This document shows positions 37,154 to 46,876 of a DNA stretch of 64,000 bases, one piece after another. Source of the stretch: Desulfotalea sp. (GTDB taxonomy: Bacteria; Desulfobacterota; Desulfobulbia; Desulfobulbales; Desulfocapsaceae); assembly GCA_002733995.1 (NCBI GenBank), contig NVXR01000034.1, positions 110,708-174,707 of the forward strand. The letters are read 5' to 3'. The notes beneath the pieces are model-generated. The model was not told the DNA's origin. It worked only from the letters and a program-made list of their open reading frames with translations, and did no database searches. The translations under genes were made by a program, and so were the position numbers. Each line of letters starts with the position of its first letter. Position 1 is the first letter of the stretch.

Positions 37154-38557
37154 CTAGAATGCGAGGAGACGGTCCAGGTTATTTTTAAGGTATTCAAGAT
37201 TGGTTATGATACTGTTACCACTCGAATCTTCCCCGCGGATGACAGTTTCGTCAATAAACTGAGCCGCTTTTTGTTTGGCATCATCCATTGAATCTCCCCA
37301 CACCAGTGCGAGTGCAAGGTTGGGGTCGAAATCGCTGGGGATTGGATATGGCCTATCTGTTGGTACGTGGGAGTAGACTGTTGACCATGGATAATCGGGG
37401 AATTTAAATTCGGTGATTGTACCTATCCATGGCGCAAAACCTCTGCGCGTGTCTTCTGCGACAATGCGAAGCTCAATAGCCGCTCCCTTGAATTTCACAT
37501 GTTTTTGCTTGTAGCCGATTTTTTCTCCCAGTGCTAATCGAATCTGTTCTCGGATTAGGTTGGGCTGCTTGCCATCAATATAGCTGATGCGGGCTGAAAC
37601 ATCGTTTTCTACCTGGATTCTGGTGTTGACCTCAAGCAGGTATGGTTGTCCTGATCTGCTGACAATCCATTCCCATGTGCCTACGTTGTCATACTTCACA
37701 TAGTTCGCCAGCTTTAGAGAATATTGTACGATCTGGTCAAGGACCTTCTTCTCATCAAAATCATAGTCAAAGCACGAATCGTGGAATCCAGGAGCTGCCT
37801 CAACACGTTTTTGCCGTCCCGTGGACTGGATGGTACAGTTTCTGGAACTGAAGTGTATCCTGTCTCCGTGTATGGAGCAAAGAAGCTGAACTTCAAGGTG
37901 ATTGTAATCTCTTAGACATTGCTCGATGAGAACCCCACCATCGCCGAACTGTCTTTTTGCATAGCTCTGCAGTTGTCGGTATACCCTTCTGAACTCCTCA
38001 ATCTCTGTTACTTCTTCGATGCCCATGCCGCCACCACCTGCTGCGGCTTTGATGAGGATTGACGGATTGTCGATTCCGTCTTCTCTCTGGGTCTGTAGGA
38101 GCTGTGCCGCAATCTCTTCGGCCTCCATCTCATTATAGATGGGTGCATCGGTACCCGGAATAGTCGGGATGCCGAGCTTATTGGCAACACGTTTTGTGTT
38201 AATTTTGTCGCCAAGATCTCTGATTACTTCCCAGTTGGGTCCGATAAACGTAAGTGATCGTTCCCGTATTGTTGCCCTTCTGGCGAAACGGAAATCTTCT
38301 GAGAAAAAACCGTATCCCGGATGGATTGCTGTACAATTGGTGTGGTCGGCTACGGCAAAAAGATCATTGGGCTCAGTGTAGCTGGTAATTCGCCAGGCAT
38401 TCTGTTCTGGACCACTGGTAATATTGCAGCGGACATGCTCAGAGTTTTTGTCCGCGTCCGTATAAACGACTATAAAATCAAGATCAAGATCCTTGCAGGC
38501 TTCCATGATCCGGATGGCAATTTCGCCTCGATTGGCTATAAGAACCTTTCCTTCCAA
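37154..38557 (-). CDS. accC: Biotin carboxylase (AccC family, divergent)
   Basis: This is 467 residues. The biotin carboxylase N-terminal domain starts KVLIANRGEIAIRIMEAC; HPGYGFFSED, the ATP-grasp glycine loop KAAAGGGGMGI near residue 170, EVQLLCSIHGD and NTRIQVENDVSARIS follow. The last motif differs from the common NTRLQVEHPVTE. There is no biotinyl domain, so a separate BCCP (accB), absent from this window, is needed. It carboxylates biotin using ATP and bicarbonate, and is the first gene of the two-gene operon. Confidence 0.9.
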   Translation of the reverse strand: MEGKVLIANRGEIAIRIMEACKDLDLDFIVVYTDADKNSEHVRCNITSGPEQNAWRITSYTEPNDLFAVADHTNCTAIHPGYGFFSEDFRFARRATIRERSLTFIGPNWEVIRDLGDKINTKRVANKLGIPTIPGTDAPIYNEMEAEEIAAQLLQTQREDGIDNPSILIKAAAGGGGMGIEEVTEIEEFRRVYRQLQSYAKRQFGDGGVLIEQCLRDYNHLEVQLLCSIHGDRIHFSSRNCTIQSTGRQKRVEAAPGFHDSCFDYDFDEKKVLDQIVQYSLKLANYVKYDNVGTWEWIVSRSGQPYLLEVNTRIQVENDVSARISYIDGKQPNLIREQIRLALGEKIGYKQKHVKFKGAAIELRIVAEDTRRGFAPWIGTITEFKFPDYPWSTVYSHVPTDRPYPIPSDFDPNLALALVWGDSMDDAKQKAAQFIDETVIRGEDSSGNSIITNLEYLKNNLDRLLAF

Positions 38558-39148
38558 ACTGTTCCTCGTTAAGTCAAATTGAAAATGAAGTAATTGAAGT
38601 CTCGTTACTTTCTTACAGGTGCATATTTCTTAGTTGTACATTTTTTACTAAAATCGACGCTACTATAGTCACGTGATGTTAATTAGAAAAGAAAAAATGT
38701 TGATTGCTTGTCGGTTTTGCACTGTACCTGTAGCAAATTGAGGAAATGTTCCTCTTTCTCCTTGACAACTCAGACCCTTCTAAACGCTTGTGTTTTTGTT
38801 GAACTGCTCTGTCGTGATTGATTTTTCTGTATCTCATGTTATTAGTGCCTTATTCTAGCTTTTCTGTCATTAAAAATTAGAGTACTGATGTGTATGGGAG
38901 CGTAATTAAAATTCTATCCACCAGGCAACTCTTGTAGAGAGAGCTGCAAGCCATTTGTTTTGGCATTGTTGGCTTTATTAGCTGGCGGATTAGGGAAAAT
39001 ATGCCTAAACTTTAGGTCTGCTTAACCGTCGGGACAGGATTACCTTTTTGTCAAACAAGACAACCTGTAAGACACTAACATTTTGCGGGGGTTAGTATCA
39101 TATACCCGTAAAAACAACATGTAGGAGTTGCTAAAACACTGGCTTTCA
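38558..39148. other. Divergent intergenic region, accC / corC
   Basis: About 590 nt between divergent genes, AT-rich, without a supported ORF. It must contain promoters for both directions; none was assigned with confidence. Confidence 0.6.
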
Positions 39149-40021
39149 ATGGATAAAGAACAAATATCTGAAACGCAAGATTCTGACCAGGATAAGGGCT
39201 TTTTTAGAAAGCTGATATCTATGATTGATTTTCGTAGGCCCGGTACCAAGGAAGATCTAGATCTCGAAATTCAAGAACTTCTTGAGGAGGGTGAGGAGCA
39301 TGGTTTAATCTCCCCCCTTGAGGAGAAGATGATTAATTCGATTCTTGAGTTTAGGGAAACGGATGCCTCTGAAATTATGACCCCCGCAGCAGAAGTTGTC
39401 TCCTTTGATGTGGCTTCTCCCATGACTGAAATTATTGAAGTTGTGATTGAATCTGGTTTTACGCGGATTCCTGTGTACAAAGAAAATCCCGATAATGTGA
39501 TCGGAGCAATTCACGCTAAAGATCTGTTACGGCTCTGTTCAGGGCGGGACTCGGAGGTGGCGGATCTTTCTGAATATCTACGGCCTGTTTACTTTATTGC
39601 GGAAGATAAGCCCATCGTTGACCTTTTACGAGAATTTCAGAGACGTAAAGTTCATATGGCAATGGTTACTGATGAGTTTGGCACCATGCGGGGGTTGATT
39701 ACCTTAGAAGACATTCTAGAAGAGATTGTTGGGGAAATCGATGATGAATATGACGATGAAGAGCAGGGCCTCGATGTGATCGACGAAACTACTGTCGACG
39801 TTCATGGGTGGATGGATATCGAAAAAATTGAGGACCATTTTGATATAGAAATGCCGGATGGTCCTTACGAGTCCGTAGGTGGACTTGTTATTCATCTGTT
39901 AGGACGTTTAGCCCAGGCTGGCGACACTGTAGAGACCTCAGGGGTTCAGTTTTCTGTTATTGGTGCCAGTACGCGACGGATCACAAAAATACGGGTCACA
40001 CGCCTCTTGGAGGAGTGTTAA
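39149..40021 (+). CDS. corC: CorC/HlyC-family CBS-domain protein
   Basis: This is 290 residues from ATG 39149. A TTG at 39128 is also open, but AGGAG touches it with no spacing. After a charged leader, a CBS pair spans about 65-190 (EIMTPAAEVVSFD, GFTRIPVYKENPDNVIGAIHAKDLL, MVTDEFGTMRGLITLEDILEEIVGEIDDEYD), and the C-terminal CorC_HlyC domain spans 205-285. It has no membrane segment. Such proteins act with magnesium/cobalt efflux or envelope functions and are often next to lnt, as here (3-nt gap). Confidence 0.92.
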   Translation: MDKEQISETQDSDQDKGFFRKLISMIDFRRPGTKEDLDLEIQELLEEGEEHGLISPLEEKMINSILEFRETDASEIMTPAAEVVSFDVASPMTEIIEVVIESGFTRIPVYKENPDNVIGAIHAKDLLRLCSGRDSEVADLSEYLRPVYFIAEDKPIVDLLREFQRRKVHMAMVTDEFGTMRGLITLEDILEEIVGEIDDEYDDEEQGLDVIDETTVDVHGWMDIEKIEDHFDIEMPDGPYESVGGLVIHLLGRLAQAGDTVETSGVQFSVIGASTRRITKIRVTRLLEEC

Positions 40022-40024
40022 AGA

Positions 40025-41584
40025 GTGTCTTTTTTGTTAAGTAAAAACTTTTTTCTGTCCATTCTCTCAGCTGTTCTGCTTTGGATAGCATTTCCTGGTG
40101 GTGGTGGGCTTTGGCCATTGGTGTTTGTTGCTCTCATTCCGCTGCTTTTTGTTATCAACGACAGCTCTCTTAAAAATTGTCTATTGGCGGGGCTTGCCTG
40201 TGGATTGCTCCATTACTCACTGCTACTTTATTGGATTGTGATTGTTCTTGGGAAATATGGGGGGATGCCTTGGTTTGTTTCTTTTCAGGGCTTAGTGCTT
40301 TTGTCGTTATACATGAGCTTTTATCTCATTGCCTTTGCCGTTCTTTCGAGGGTTTTTCTGTCCGCCTTGCCGGTTTCGTTAGCCATCTGGCTCGTGCCTT
40401 CATTGTGGGTTGGTATAGACTGGATTCGAGGTCTGTTTCTCACAGGATTGCCGTGGATGGATGTTGGCTATTCGCTGTATGAAAGCCCTTTCCTCATTCA
40501 AATAGCTGATTTGGGCGGTCATCATGCTGTCAGCTTTATGATTGTTCTCTGTAATACCCTTTTCTTCTTTCTACTGGTAAATCAATTAACATTACGGCGT
40601 GTGGCAGTACTTATACCCGGCGTACTCTTTCTTGTCGCAGCTCTCTATTATTCAGGACAACGATACAGTGAAGTGAAAGAGATGATTGCGGCTCACACAG
40701 AATCAAATGTTACAGTTGGAGTGATACAGGGAAATATCAGACAGGAGCAAAAGTGGTCAGTAGAACTGCAGAAAAAAACGGTTTTTATTTACACCGATAT
40801 GACAAAGTCCCTTCTCGCTGATGGTCCAGCGGATTTTGTCGTATGGCCTGAAACGGCGTTGCCGTTTTACCCACCGTCAAGTGAATTAATGGCAGGCTTG
40901 TTTGCTTTTGTTGGCGCTAGCGGTAGCTCAATCCTGACAGGTGCACCGTGGTATGAAATAGTTGACAGGAAAGCGCGTAAAATTAGGTTCTACAATAGTG
41001 CAATTCTTCTTGGTGGTGATGGTACGTATCACGGGAAATATTATAAAACGCACCTCGTGCCCTTTGGTGAATATGTCCCCTTTAAAAGGTTTTTACCTTT
41101 TCTAGCCCCCCTCGTTGAGGCGGTCGGCGATTTTACGCCTGGAAAAATAGAGGCCCCCCTCGTACAAAACAATATCAAGGCAGGGGTTCTTATCTGTTTT
41201 GAATCTGTGTTTCCAGATCTCGGGCGCCAATGGGTTGAGGCGGGGGCAAACATGCTCGTCAATTTGACTAATGATGCCTGGTATGGTAAGTCGAGTGCCC
41301 CTATTCAGAGCTTAGCTATGACCGTTTTCAGGGCAGTAGAGACACGACGCAGTATTGTTCGTTCTGCTAATACCGGGATCTCAGCCTTCATATCTCCCCT
41401 TGGTGAGATTACGAGTAGGTCTGATCTTTTTGTTCCCTGGGCTGGAAAAGGAGAAGTTACACTGAACACAGAAAAGACGTTCTGGGTTCGTATAGGCTAC
41501 ACATTTGCACCTTTCTGTCTTGGACTTGCCGCACTCGGCTTGTTAATGGCTGGGGTCTTGGCTTGGAAAACAGAGCGTGATTGA
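40025..41584 (+). CDS. lnt: Apolipoprotein N-acyltransferase
   Basis: This is 519 residues from GTG 40025, with GGAGGAG upstream. Six to seven N-terminal helices (about 1-215) precede a periplasmic nitrilase-like domain. The Glu-Lys-Cys triad is visible: VVWPETALPFYPP near 275, KTHLVPFGEYVP near 343 and GVLICFESVFPD near 387. A final helix lies at about 490-515. It adds the third acyl chain to lipoproteins at the inner membrane. Confidence 0.96.
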   Translation: MSFLLSKNFFLSILSAVLLWIAFPGGGGLWPLVFVALIPLLFVINDSSLKNCLLAGLACGLLHYSLLLYWIVIVLGKYGGMPWFVSFQGLVLLSLYMSFYLIAFAVLSRVFLSALPVSLAIWLVPSLWVGIDWIRGLFLTGLPWMDVGYSLYESPFLIQIADLGGHHAVSFMIVLCNTLFFFLLVNQLTLRRVAVLIPGVLFLVAALYYSGQRYSEVKEMIAAHTESNVTVGVIQGNIRQEQKWSVELQKKTVFIYTDMTKSLLADGPADFVVWPETALPFYPPSSELMAGLFAFVGASGSSILTGAPWYEIVDRKARKIRFYNSAILLGGDGTYHGKYYKTHLVPFGEYVPFKRFLPFLAPLVEAVGDFTPGKIEAPLVQNNIKAGVLICFESVFPDLGRQWVEAGANMLVNLTNDAWYGKSSAPIQSLAMTVFRAVETRRSIVRSANTGISAFISPLGEITSRSDLFVPWAGKGEVTLNTEKTFWVRIGYTFAPFCLGLAALGLLMAGVLAWKTERD

Positions 41585-41898
41585 TGCAATAAAAGAGTTG
41601 CTTTGAGTACTTATTGTGTCTTGCCTGCCACGGTTGACCTGTGGTGGGCGTGGTGATCTTGTGATCGTTGCATAGAGGTACACGTAAAGAATAACTTTCT
41701 GGCTTACCGTAAAAAAGCAAGACAATATTCAGGGGAAATGCGGCTCAGTGATGTATTCTTTTTAAGGTCACACAAAAACAAAAAACGGAGATGGTTTAAT
41801 AGAAAACTCGTATTTGTTGCATGGGATGTTGGCATGTCTCGAATAGGTTGAAGTGTTTTTATGACATCATCATAATTGAATATATGAGGTAGTATGTT

Positions 41899-43009
41899 AT
41901 GGCAATAGATACAGGTGCTGCAGTTTCTAAGCAAAAGATTGGGGCTTTGAAAGTTCGTTTACTGGCCCTTAAGGAGCATCTTTGACTTAACCAGGCAAAG
42001 AGAAAGGCTCGAAGCTCTTGAGCGAGAGACCCTTGCCCCGGGGTTTTGGAATGATGCAGATGGCGCTCAGGTTGTACAGAAAGAACTTGGTCAGCTTCAG
42101 GATGTGATCGATAACTGGGATGAGCAGTGGAAAGAACTTGAGGAAACCGAGTTATTCTTGGAGATGGTGGCCGAGGAGAAGGACGCTGAACTAGAGGTGG
42201 AAGTTGCTGAAAAACTTGTAACGATTGACGCACAACTCGCATTCGCGGAACTGGAGTGTATGTTCAATGGAGAACACGATAAAGCCAATGCAATAGTAGC
42301 AATACATGCCGGTGCAGGGGGAACAGAAGCCCAGGATTGGGTTGAAATTCTCATGCGAATGTATCTGCGTTGGGCTGAGGGTAGAGGCTTTAAGACCAGT
42401 ATTCTCGATTATCTTGCCGGGGATGAGGCTGGGGTGAAAAGTGTTACAATTATGTTTTCTGGTAGATATGCATATGGTAACCTTCGTTCTGAGCTGGGAA
42501 TACATCGATTAGTTCGTATTTCACCCTTTGATGCCAGCGGTCGACGCCACACTTCTTTTGCCTCTGTAATGGTTCTGCCGGAACTTGATGACTCTATCAA
42601 TGTTGAGATTGAGGATAAGGATCTTCGGATAGATACCTATCGGGCTAGTGGTGCCGGTGGTCAGCATGTTAATAAAACAGACTCTGCCATTCGTATCACC
42701 CATCTGCCCTCAGGGGTTGTGGTTCAGTGTCAGAGCGAGCGGTCTCAGCACAGGAATAAAGAGACGGCAATGAAGATGCTGGCGGGGCAACTCTATGAAC
42801 TTGAAAAACAAAAAAATGCCCAGCGTCAGGAAGGGCTGTCAGGGGATAAAAAAGGCATCTCTTGGGGCAGTCAGATCAGGTCGTATGTGCTTCAGCCGTA
42901 TCGTTTAATAAAAGATCATCGAACGGAGCATGAAACTGGTAACGTTGATTCTGTACTTGATGGAAATCTTGATCCTTTTATCAAAGCGTATCTGCTTTTG
43001 GGAAAATAA
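41899..43009 (+). CDS. prfB: Peptide chain release factor 2, programmed +1 frameshift
   Basis: ATG 41899 follows GAGGT by 8 nt. Twenty-eight codons run to CTT-TGA at 41980-41985; skipping one base (T41983) continues in the +1 frame from GAC 41984 to the stop at 43007, giving 369 residues. RF2 motifs are EEMDK-type N-terminal helices, HAGAGGTEAQDW, SPFDASGRRHTSFASV (codon-recognition region) and SGAGGQHVNKTDSAIR (GGQ, peptide release). RF2 reads UAA and UGA. The frameshift lets RF2 control its own level: low RF2 slows termination at UGA and favours shifting. It also matters here because RF2 competes with Sec insertion at UGA. Confidence 0.97.
41971..41986 (+). promoter_or_regulatory. prfB programmed +1 frameshift signal
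   Basis: AAGGAG acts as the internal Shine-Dalgarno-like stimulator, then CAT, then the slippery CTT TGA C. E. coli has AGGGGG TAT CTT TGA C with the same spacing. Confidence 0.96.
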
Positions 43010-43030
43010 ACGTGTCTGTATGATTGATAT

Positions 43031-43067
43031 AAAAAAGGCCGTCTCTGTTACAGAGACGGCCTTTTTT
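43031..43067. terminator. Bidirectional rho-independent terminator, prfB / ald
   Basis: A perfect stem GGCCGTCTCTG/CAGAGACGGCC with a TTA loop, flanked by AAAAAA on the left and TTTTTT on the right, lies between convergent genes. It can stop transcription both ways. Confidence 0.95.
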
Positions 43068-43095
43068 GTTAGTGCTATATGCTTTTAAAGACGAC

Positions 43096-44211
43096 TTATT
43101 TGATTACATCAGCTGCTGGGGTGTAGTCAAATTTAAAAGCCTCTGCAACGGCTTTGTAGGTGATCTTACCTTCAACGACGTTGAGTCCGCGTGCTATCTC
43201 AATATTTTCCCTACACGCTTTTTTCCAACCCTTATTGGCAATTTCCACGGCGTATGGAAGGGTTGCGTTGGTGAGTGCCAGGGTTGATGTTTTAGCAACG
43301 GCACCGGGCATGTTGGCAACACAGTAATGAACAACACCTTCAACGACGAAAGTTGGATCTGCGTGGGTTGTTGCTTTGGAGGTTTCAATACATCCACCTT
43401 GATCGATGGCAACATCAACGATAACTGAACCGTCTTTCATGTCTTTAAGCATCTCTCTGGTGATCAACTTAGGAGCTTTAGCACCTGGGATAAGTACGGC
43501 ACCGATTACGAGGTCAGCTTTATTTACGTATTCTTTTAAGATTGCAGGATTAGACATTATAGGGAATACATTTTTTGGCATAATGTCGTCAAGATAGGCA
43601 AGTCTTTCAAGGTTTGTATCAAGTATGTAAACCTGAGCACCAAGGCCAGCAGCCATTTTTGCGGCATTGATACCAACAACACCACCACCGATAACAACGA
43701 CAGTGGCAGGAGCAACGCCTTTAACTCCACCGAGGAGGATGCCCATGCCGCCCTGTGGCATTTCAAGGTACTTAGCGCCTTCTTGGGTAGCCATACGGCC
43801 GGCAACCTCACTCATAGGTACGAGCAGGGGCAGAGAACCATCTTCTTTTTCGATAGTTTCGTACGCAATATTAATTGATTTTGCTTTGATCAGGGCTTCA
43901 GTCTGTGGAAGGTCGGCAGCAAGGTGGAGGTAGGTGAAAACGATCTGTCCTTCACGGATCATAGCGTACTCAGATGGCTGTGGCTCTTTAACGTGCATAA
44001 CCATGTCAGCTGCGGCGTAAACGTCTGCAGGGGTGTCACCAATTGTTGCACCAGCAGCAATGAAGTCAGCATCGGGGTAACCAGCACCGGAGCCAGCATC
44101 TTTTTCAACGACTACTTTGTGGCCATTTGCAATCATGGTTGCAACGCCGGAAGGAACCATACAGACTCTATTTTCGAGGACTTTAATTTCTTTTAAAATT
44201 CCAACAATCAT
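43096..44211 (-). CDS. ald: Alanine dehydrogenase
   Basis: This is 371 residues from ATG 44211, chosen for AAGGAGA just upstream and the family start MIVGILKEIKVLENRV. Substrate-site residues include VMHVKEPQPSEY (catalytic Lys) and FTYLHLAADLP (His). The NAD motif is VVVIGGGVVGINAAKMAAGLG near residue 170. VVDVAIDQGGCIETS is the hallmark loop. It interconverts alanine with pyruvate plus ammonia and NADH. It lies 85 nt downstream of an Lrp-type regulator on the same strand. Confidence 0.96.
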   Translation of the reverse strand: MIVGILKEIKVLENRVCMVPSGVATMIANGHKVVVEKDAGSGAGYPDADFIAAGATIGDTPADVYAAADMVMHVKEPQPSEYAMIREGQIVFTYLHLAADLPQTEALIKAKSINIAYETIEKEDGSLPLLVPMSEVAGRMATQEGAKYLEMPQGGMGILLGGVKGVAPATVVVIGGGVVGINAAKMAAGLGAQVYILDTNLERLAYLDDIMPKNVFPIMSNPAILKEYVNKADLVIGAVLIPGAKAPKLITREMLKDMKDGSVIVDVAIDQGGCIETSKATTHADPTFVVEGVVHYCVANMPGAVAKTSTLALTNATLPYAVEIANKGWKKACRENIEIARGLNVVEGKITYKAVAEAFKFDYTPAADVIK

Positions 44212-44296
44212 AATGTTCTCCTTTGGTGTGAGTAAAATAGTTTTTCTGTTCGTTCTGCAAGACAGCATCTGTTTTGAACAGATAAACCAGTATTTC

Positions 44297-44740
44297 CTAA
44301 AGGATGTAAGGCACCTTTAGGTTGTATCCTTTGAAAACAATAAAGCTTTCAACCGTTTGTACGTCTTCTATGGTGGCAACTTGCTCTGTTATGAATTCGA
44401 GCAGGCTGTAGTTGTTCCCGAGTAGTACCTGGAGGATAATGTCATACCTGCCGGTAACAATCCCTGCCGATATCACCCCTTTTAGTTCGCTGAACTGGAA
44501 TGCCTTGTTTTTTAGATCCATGGTTCGCAGCTTGACACCAAGGTATAAGAGGCTATGCCCGGGGAGGGAATCTACTTCAACATTTCCTGAAAAGTTAAGG
44601 ATGCCTTCCTCAAGGAGCTTGTTGACTCTACTTCGTACTGTATTCTCAGTTATTGATAGAGCTTCAGCCACGAGCTTGAATGATTTTCTTCCATCTTTTA
44701 AATGCCGAAGAATCTCAATATTTGTTTCGTCAATTTCCAT
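44297..44740 (-). CDS. Lrp/AsnC-family transcriptional regulator
   Basis: This is 147 residues. An N-terminal winged helix (about 5-60, with NTVRSRVNKLLEEGIL as recognition helix region) is followed by a RAM-type effector domain (about 68-145) with GVISAGIVTGRYDIILQV. Such proteins sense amino acids. Placement directly before ald suggests it controls alanine breakdown, as Lrp homologues do in other bacteria. AGAGA precedes the ATG and a good promoter lies upstream. Confidence 0.92.
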   Translation of the reverse strand: MEIDETNIEILRHLKDGRKSFKLVAEALSITENTVRSRVNKLLEEGILNFSGNVEVDSLPGHSLLYLGVKLRTMDLKNKAFQFSELKGVISAGIVTGRYDIILQVLLGNNYSLLEFITEQVATIEDVQTVESFIVFKGYNLKVPYIL

Positions 44741-44775
44741 AGTCTCTTTGTGTAGTATTTGTGAATATGTAAAAA

Positions 44776-44804
44776 ATTAAACCTCAAATATGTGGATATG
44801 TCAA
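44776..44804 (-). promoter_or_regulatory. Sigma-70-type promoter of lrp-ald
   Basis: On the minus strand, a perfect -35 TTGACA (44804-44799) and a -10 TTTAAT (44781-44776) are separated by 17 nt. The predicted start point gives a leader of about 30 nt before the lrp ATG. Confidence 0.7.
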
Positions 44805-45205
44805 TAAATAACACAATTACTGCAAGATAACAAAGTTAACTGTTATTGATGTGAGAGGAGCTGTTGGTGTTTTCGAGGAAACATTTACCCCGGTGTCTCT
44901 TGCCGAAAATCCCATCCGTACAGCTGGTAGCCGGTTCAAAACTTTAGGTATTAGACTGCAGGAAGCAAATTTATTGCAAAATAAAGTGAAGAAAGTTGTG
45001 CAGGATGGATTGGCCTTTGGTGGACATTGGCAATGATTATCTTTGTACAAAACACACTTCTGTTTTGCTGTTGCAAACGGCTGTGACCGTATTGCATGGA
45101 TAAGGGTTGGGCACTAGTAGTCGAGGAGGGCTGGAGGGGTTAGCGATGATACATACTAAGAACGGATTCATCTTGCTGAAATCAGACAAGAAAGAAACAG
45201 TAGAG
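44805..45205. other. Intergenic region between nqr operon end and lrp promoter
   Basis: About 400 nt in which I see no supported gene; short ORFs lack family features or clear ribosome sites. Confidence 0.55.
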
Positions 45206-45241
45206 GCAAAAGGAGAGGGCTTTCACTTCCCCCCCTTTTGC
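45206..45241 (-). terminator. Likely terminator of the nqr operon
   Basis: An 8-bp stem GCAAAAGG (45206-45213)/CCTTTTGC (45234-45241), extended by G-rich and C-rich sides, lies just after the stop at 45246 on the minus strand. There is no strong T-run, so it may need Rho or act as an end-protecting hairpin. Confidence 0.55.
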
Positions 45242-45245
45242 TCGT

Positions 45246-45443
45246 CTAGCGTTTACAGCGCGGTTTCTTTGCTGCAAACATCTTTGCACTGCAGCAACTT
45301 CCCATGGCCCCACCGGATTTATGACACATTCCGGTGAGTCCATGGTTCGTTTTTGACTGTCTTCTCTTGCAATAGCTGATGAGCACAGCAGTGCTGAGGA
45401 TTAATGCGAATGTAAAAGAGAGATATAGTATAAATGTTGCCAT
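45246..45443 (-). CDS. Small Cys-rich membrane protein after nqrF, NqrM-like candidate
   Basis: This is 65 residues. One N-terminal transmembrane helix (about 3-24) is followed by a basic tail with cysteines at about 25, 40, 50, 51 and 63 (GMCHKSGGAMGSCC). NqrM (DUF539), needed to mature Na+-NQR, has the same size, topology and a Cys-rich tail, and its gene commonly follows nqrF. The cysteine spacing here is not the usual GSCGG...CDCPxPC, so sequence identity is not claimed. It begins 27 nt after nqrF and is followed by a hairpin, so it appears to be the last gene of the operon. Confidence 0.6.
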   Translation of the reverse strand: MATFILYLSFTFALILSTAVLISYCKRRQSKTNHGLTGMCHKSGGAMGSCCSAKMFAAKKPRCKR

Positions 45444-45470
45444 AAGTTTACTCTAAGCACTGTTTTGCTA

Positions 45471-46688
45471 TCAGCCAAAATCATCGAAGTGGATGTTGTC
45501 GTTCTCAACGCCTAGATTATCCAGCATTTCAAAAATAGCTTGGTTCATAATGGGGGGGCCACAGAGATAGTAGTTGATGTCTTCTGGGGCAGGATGGTCC
45601 TTTAAATATTCTTCGAGGAGAATAAGGTGGATAAAACCTGTGTGGCCGGTCCAGTTGTCCTCGGGGAGCGGATCTGACAGGGCCAGGTGAAAGGAAAAAT
45701 TGTCATTGGTTTTTTCGATTTCTGCAAACTCGTCGAGATAAAAGCATTCCTTCATGCTTCTTCCCCCGTACCAGAATGAGACGAGACGATCGGTTTCTTT
45801 ACCTTTAAAAAGATCAAAAATATGGCTGCGAAGGGGTGCCATTCCAGCACCTCCACCAACCAACAGAACCTCTGAGTCGCTCTCATCCATAAAGAATTCT
45901 CCAAAGGGGCCGGCGATAGTTACCTTATCGCCCGGCTGGAGATTAAAGATATATGAGGAAACCTGGCCGGGCGGAATTGCGACTTGGCCTGGCGGTGGGC
46001 TGGCAATTCGTATGTTGAGTTTTATGATCCCTTTTTCTCCCGGATAGTTGGCCATGGAGTAGGCTCTTGTCACAGGGGTGTGAACGTGGGATTTATACTG
46101 GAACATTTTAAACTTGGTCCAATCCGAGAGAAAACGTTCGTCGATTTCAAAGTTCTGGTAATCGATGGTGTGGGGTGGTACCTCAATCTGAATATAGCCG
46201 CCAGCTTTAAAGTCAACCTGTTCCCCCTCAGGGAGGCCTATGACCAGTTCTTTGATAAAGGTGGCAACATTGTTGTTCGAAACAATTTTACACTGCCATT
46301 TCTTCGCATCCAGCATATCGGCAGGAATCTTAATTTTCATGTCCCTTTTAACAGGAACTTGACATGAGAGCCGCATGCCCAGTTTGGCGTCCCGGTTGTT
46401 GATTTGGCCTTTTTCAGTGGGGAGGATCGAGCCACCGCCATCGGTGACAATACATCTACACTGGCCACAACTGCCACCGCCGCCGCAAGCGGAAGAGAGG
46501 ATGACACCTTGGTCGGAAAGGGTAGTGAGGAGTTTCCCACCAGGCTTTGCCGCAAATTTTTTGTTGCCGTTGATCTCTATTTGAACCTCACCGCTTGGCA
46601 GCAGTGTCTTTTTAGCAACTACTATAAAAGTGACCAGGATGAACTGGATTGCTAAAAAACAGAACACTCCAAAATATATTTCTGTCAT
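45471..46688 (-). CDS. nqrF: Na+-NQR subunit F (NADH dehydrogenase, 2Fe-2S/FAD)
   Basis: This is 405 residues. One N-terminal membrane helix precedes a [2Fe-2S] domain with [14 protein letters not shown] (near 67) and a later CQVPV. The FAD motif [11 protein letters not shown] is near 212, [10 protein letters not shown] and the NADH region [15 protein letters not shown] near 275, and the C-terminus ends FDDFG. It takes electrons from NADH into the Na+-pumping complex. A gap of 188 nt separates it from nqrE, wider than the other junctions. Confidence 0.96.
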   Translation of the reverse strand: MTEIYFGVFCFLAIQFILVTFIVVAKKTLLPSGEVQIEINGNKKFAAKPGGKLLTTLSDQGVILSSACGGGGSCGQCRCIVTDGGGSILPTEKGQINNRDAKLGMRLSCQVPVKRDMKIKIPADMLDAKKWQCKIVSNNNVATFIKELVIGLPEGEQVDFKAGGYIQIEVPPHTIDYQNFEIDERFLSDWTKFKMFQYKSHVHTPVTRAYSMANYPGEKGIIKLNIRIASPPPGQVAIPPGQVSSYIFNLQPGDKVTIAGPFGEFFMDESDSEVLLVGGGAGMAPLRSHIFDLFKGKETDRLVSFWYGGRSMKECFYLDEFAEIEKTNDNFSFHLALSDPLPEDNWTGHTGFIHLILLEEYLKDHPAPEDINYYLCGPPIMNQAIFEMLDNLGVENDNIHFDDFG

Positions 46689-46876
46689 TATCTGATTTCC
46701 TTGTGTGCTCGTTTACAGGTCATCTTGAATAATTGTTTTTCTATCAAGCCCCTTCGATGTGTGAAAATGTTACCCCATAATGCTAACCATATGTCTATGG
46801 TAAAAATGTTAACACATCACGTGGTGTCGAGCGAAGAAGCCAATTATTCAAGCGGTCTTACTGGGGTAAAAATGGT

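Noticed and set aside
41899..41985. prfB start as a separate 28-codon peptide
   Set aside because: CTT TGA C with an upstream AAGGAG is the known RF2 frameshift site, and the downstream frame continues RF2.
45107..45337. 76-residue plus-strand ORF overlapping the nqr operon end
   Set aside because: It crosses the terminator hairpin and the better supported minus-strand Cys-rich gene.
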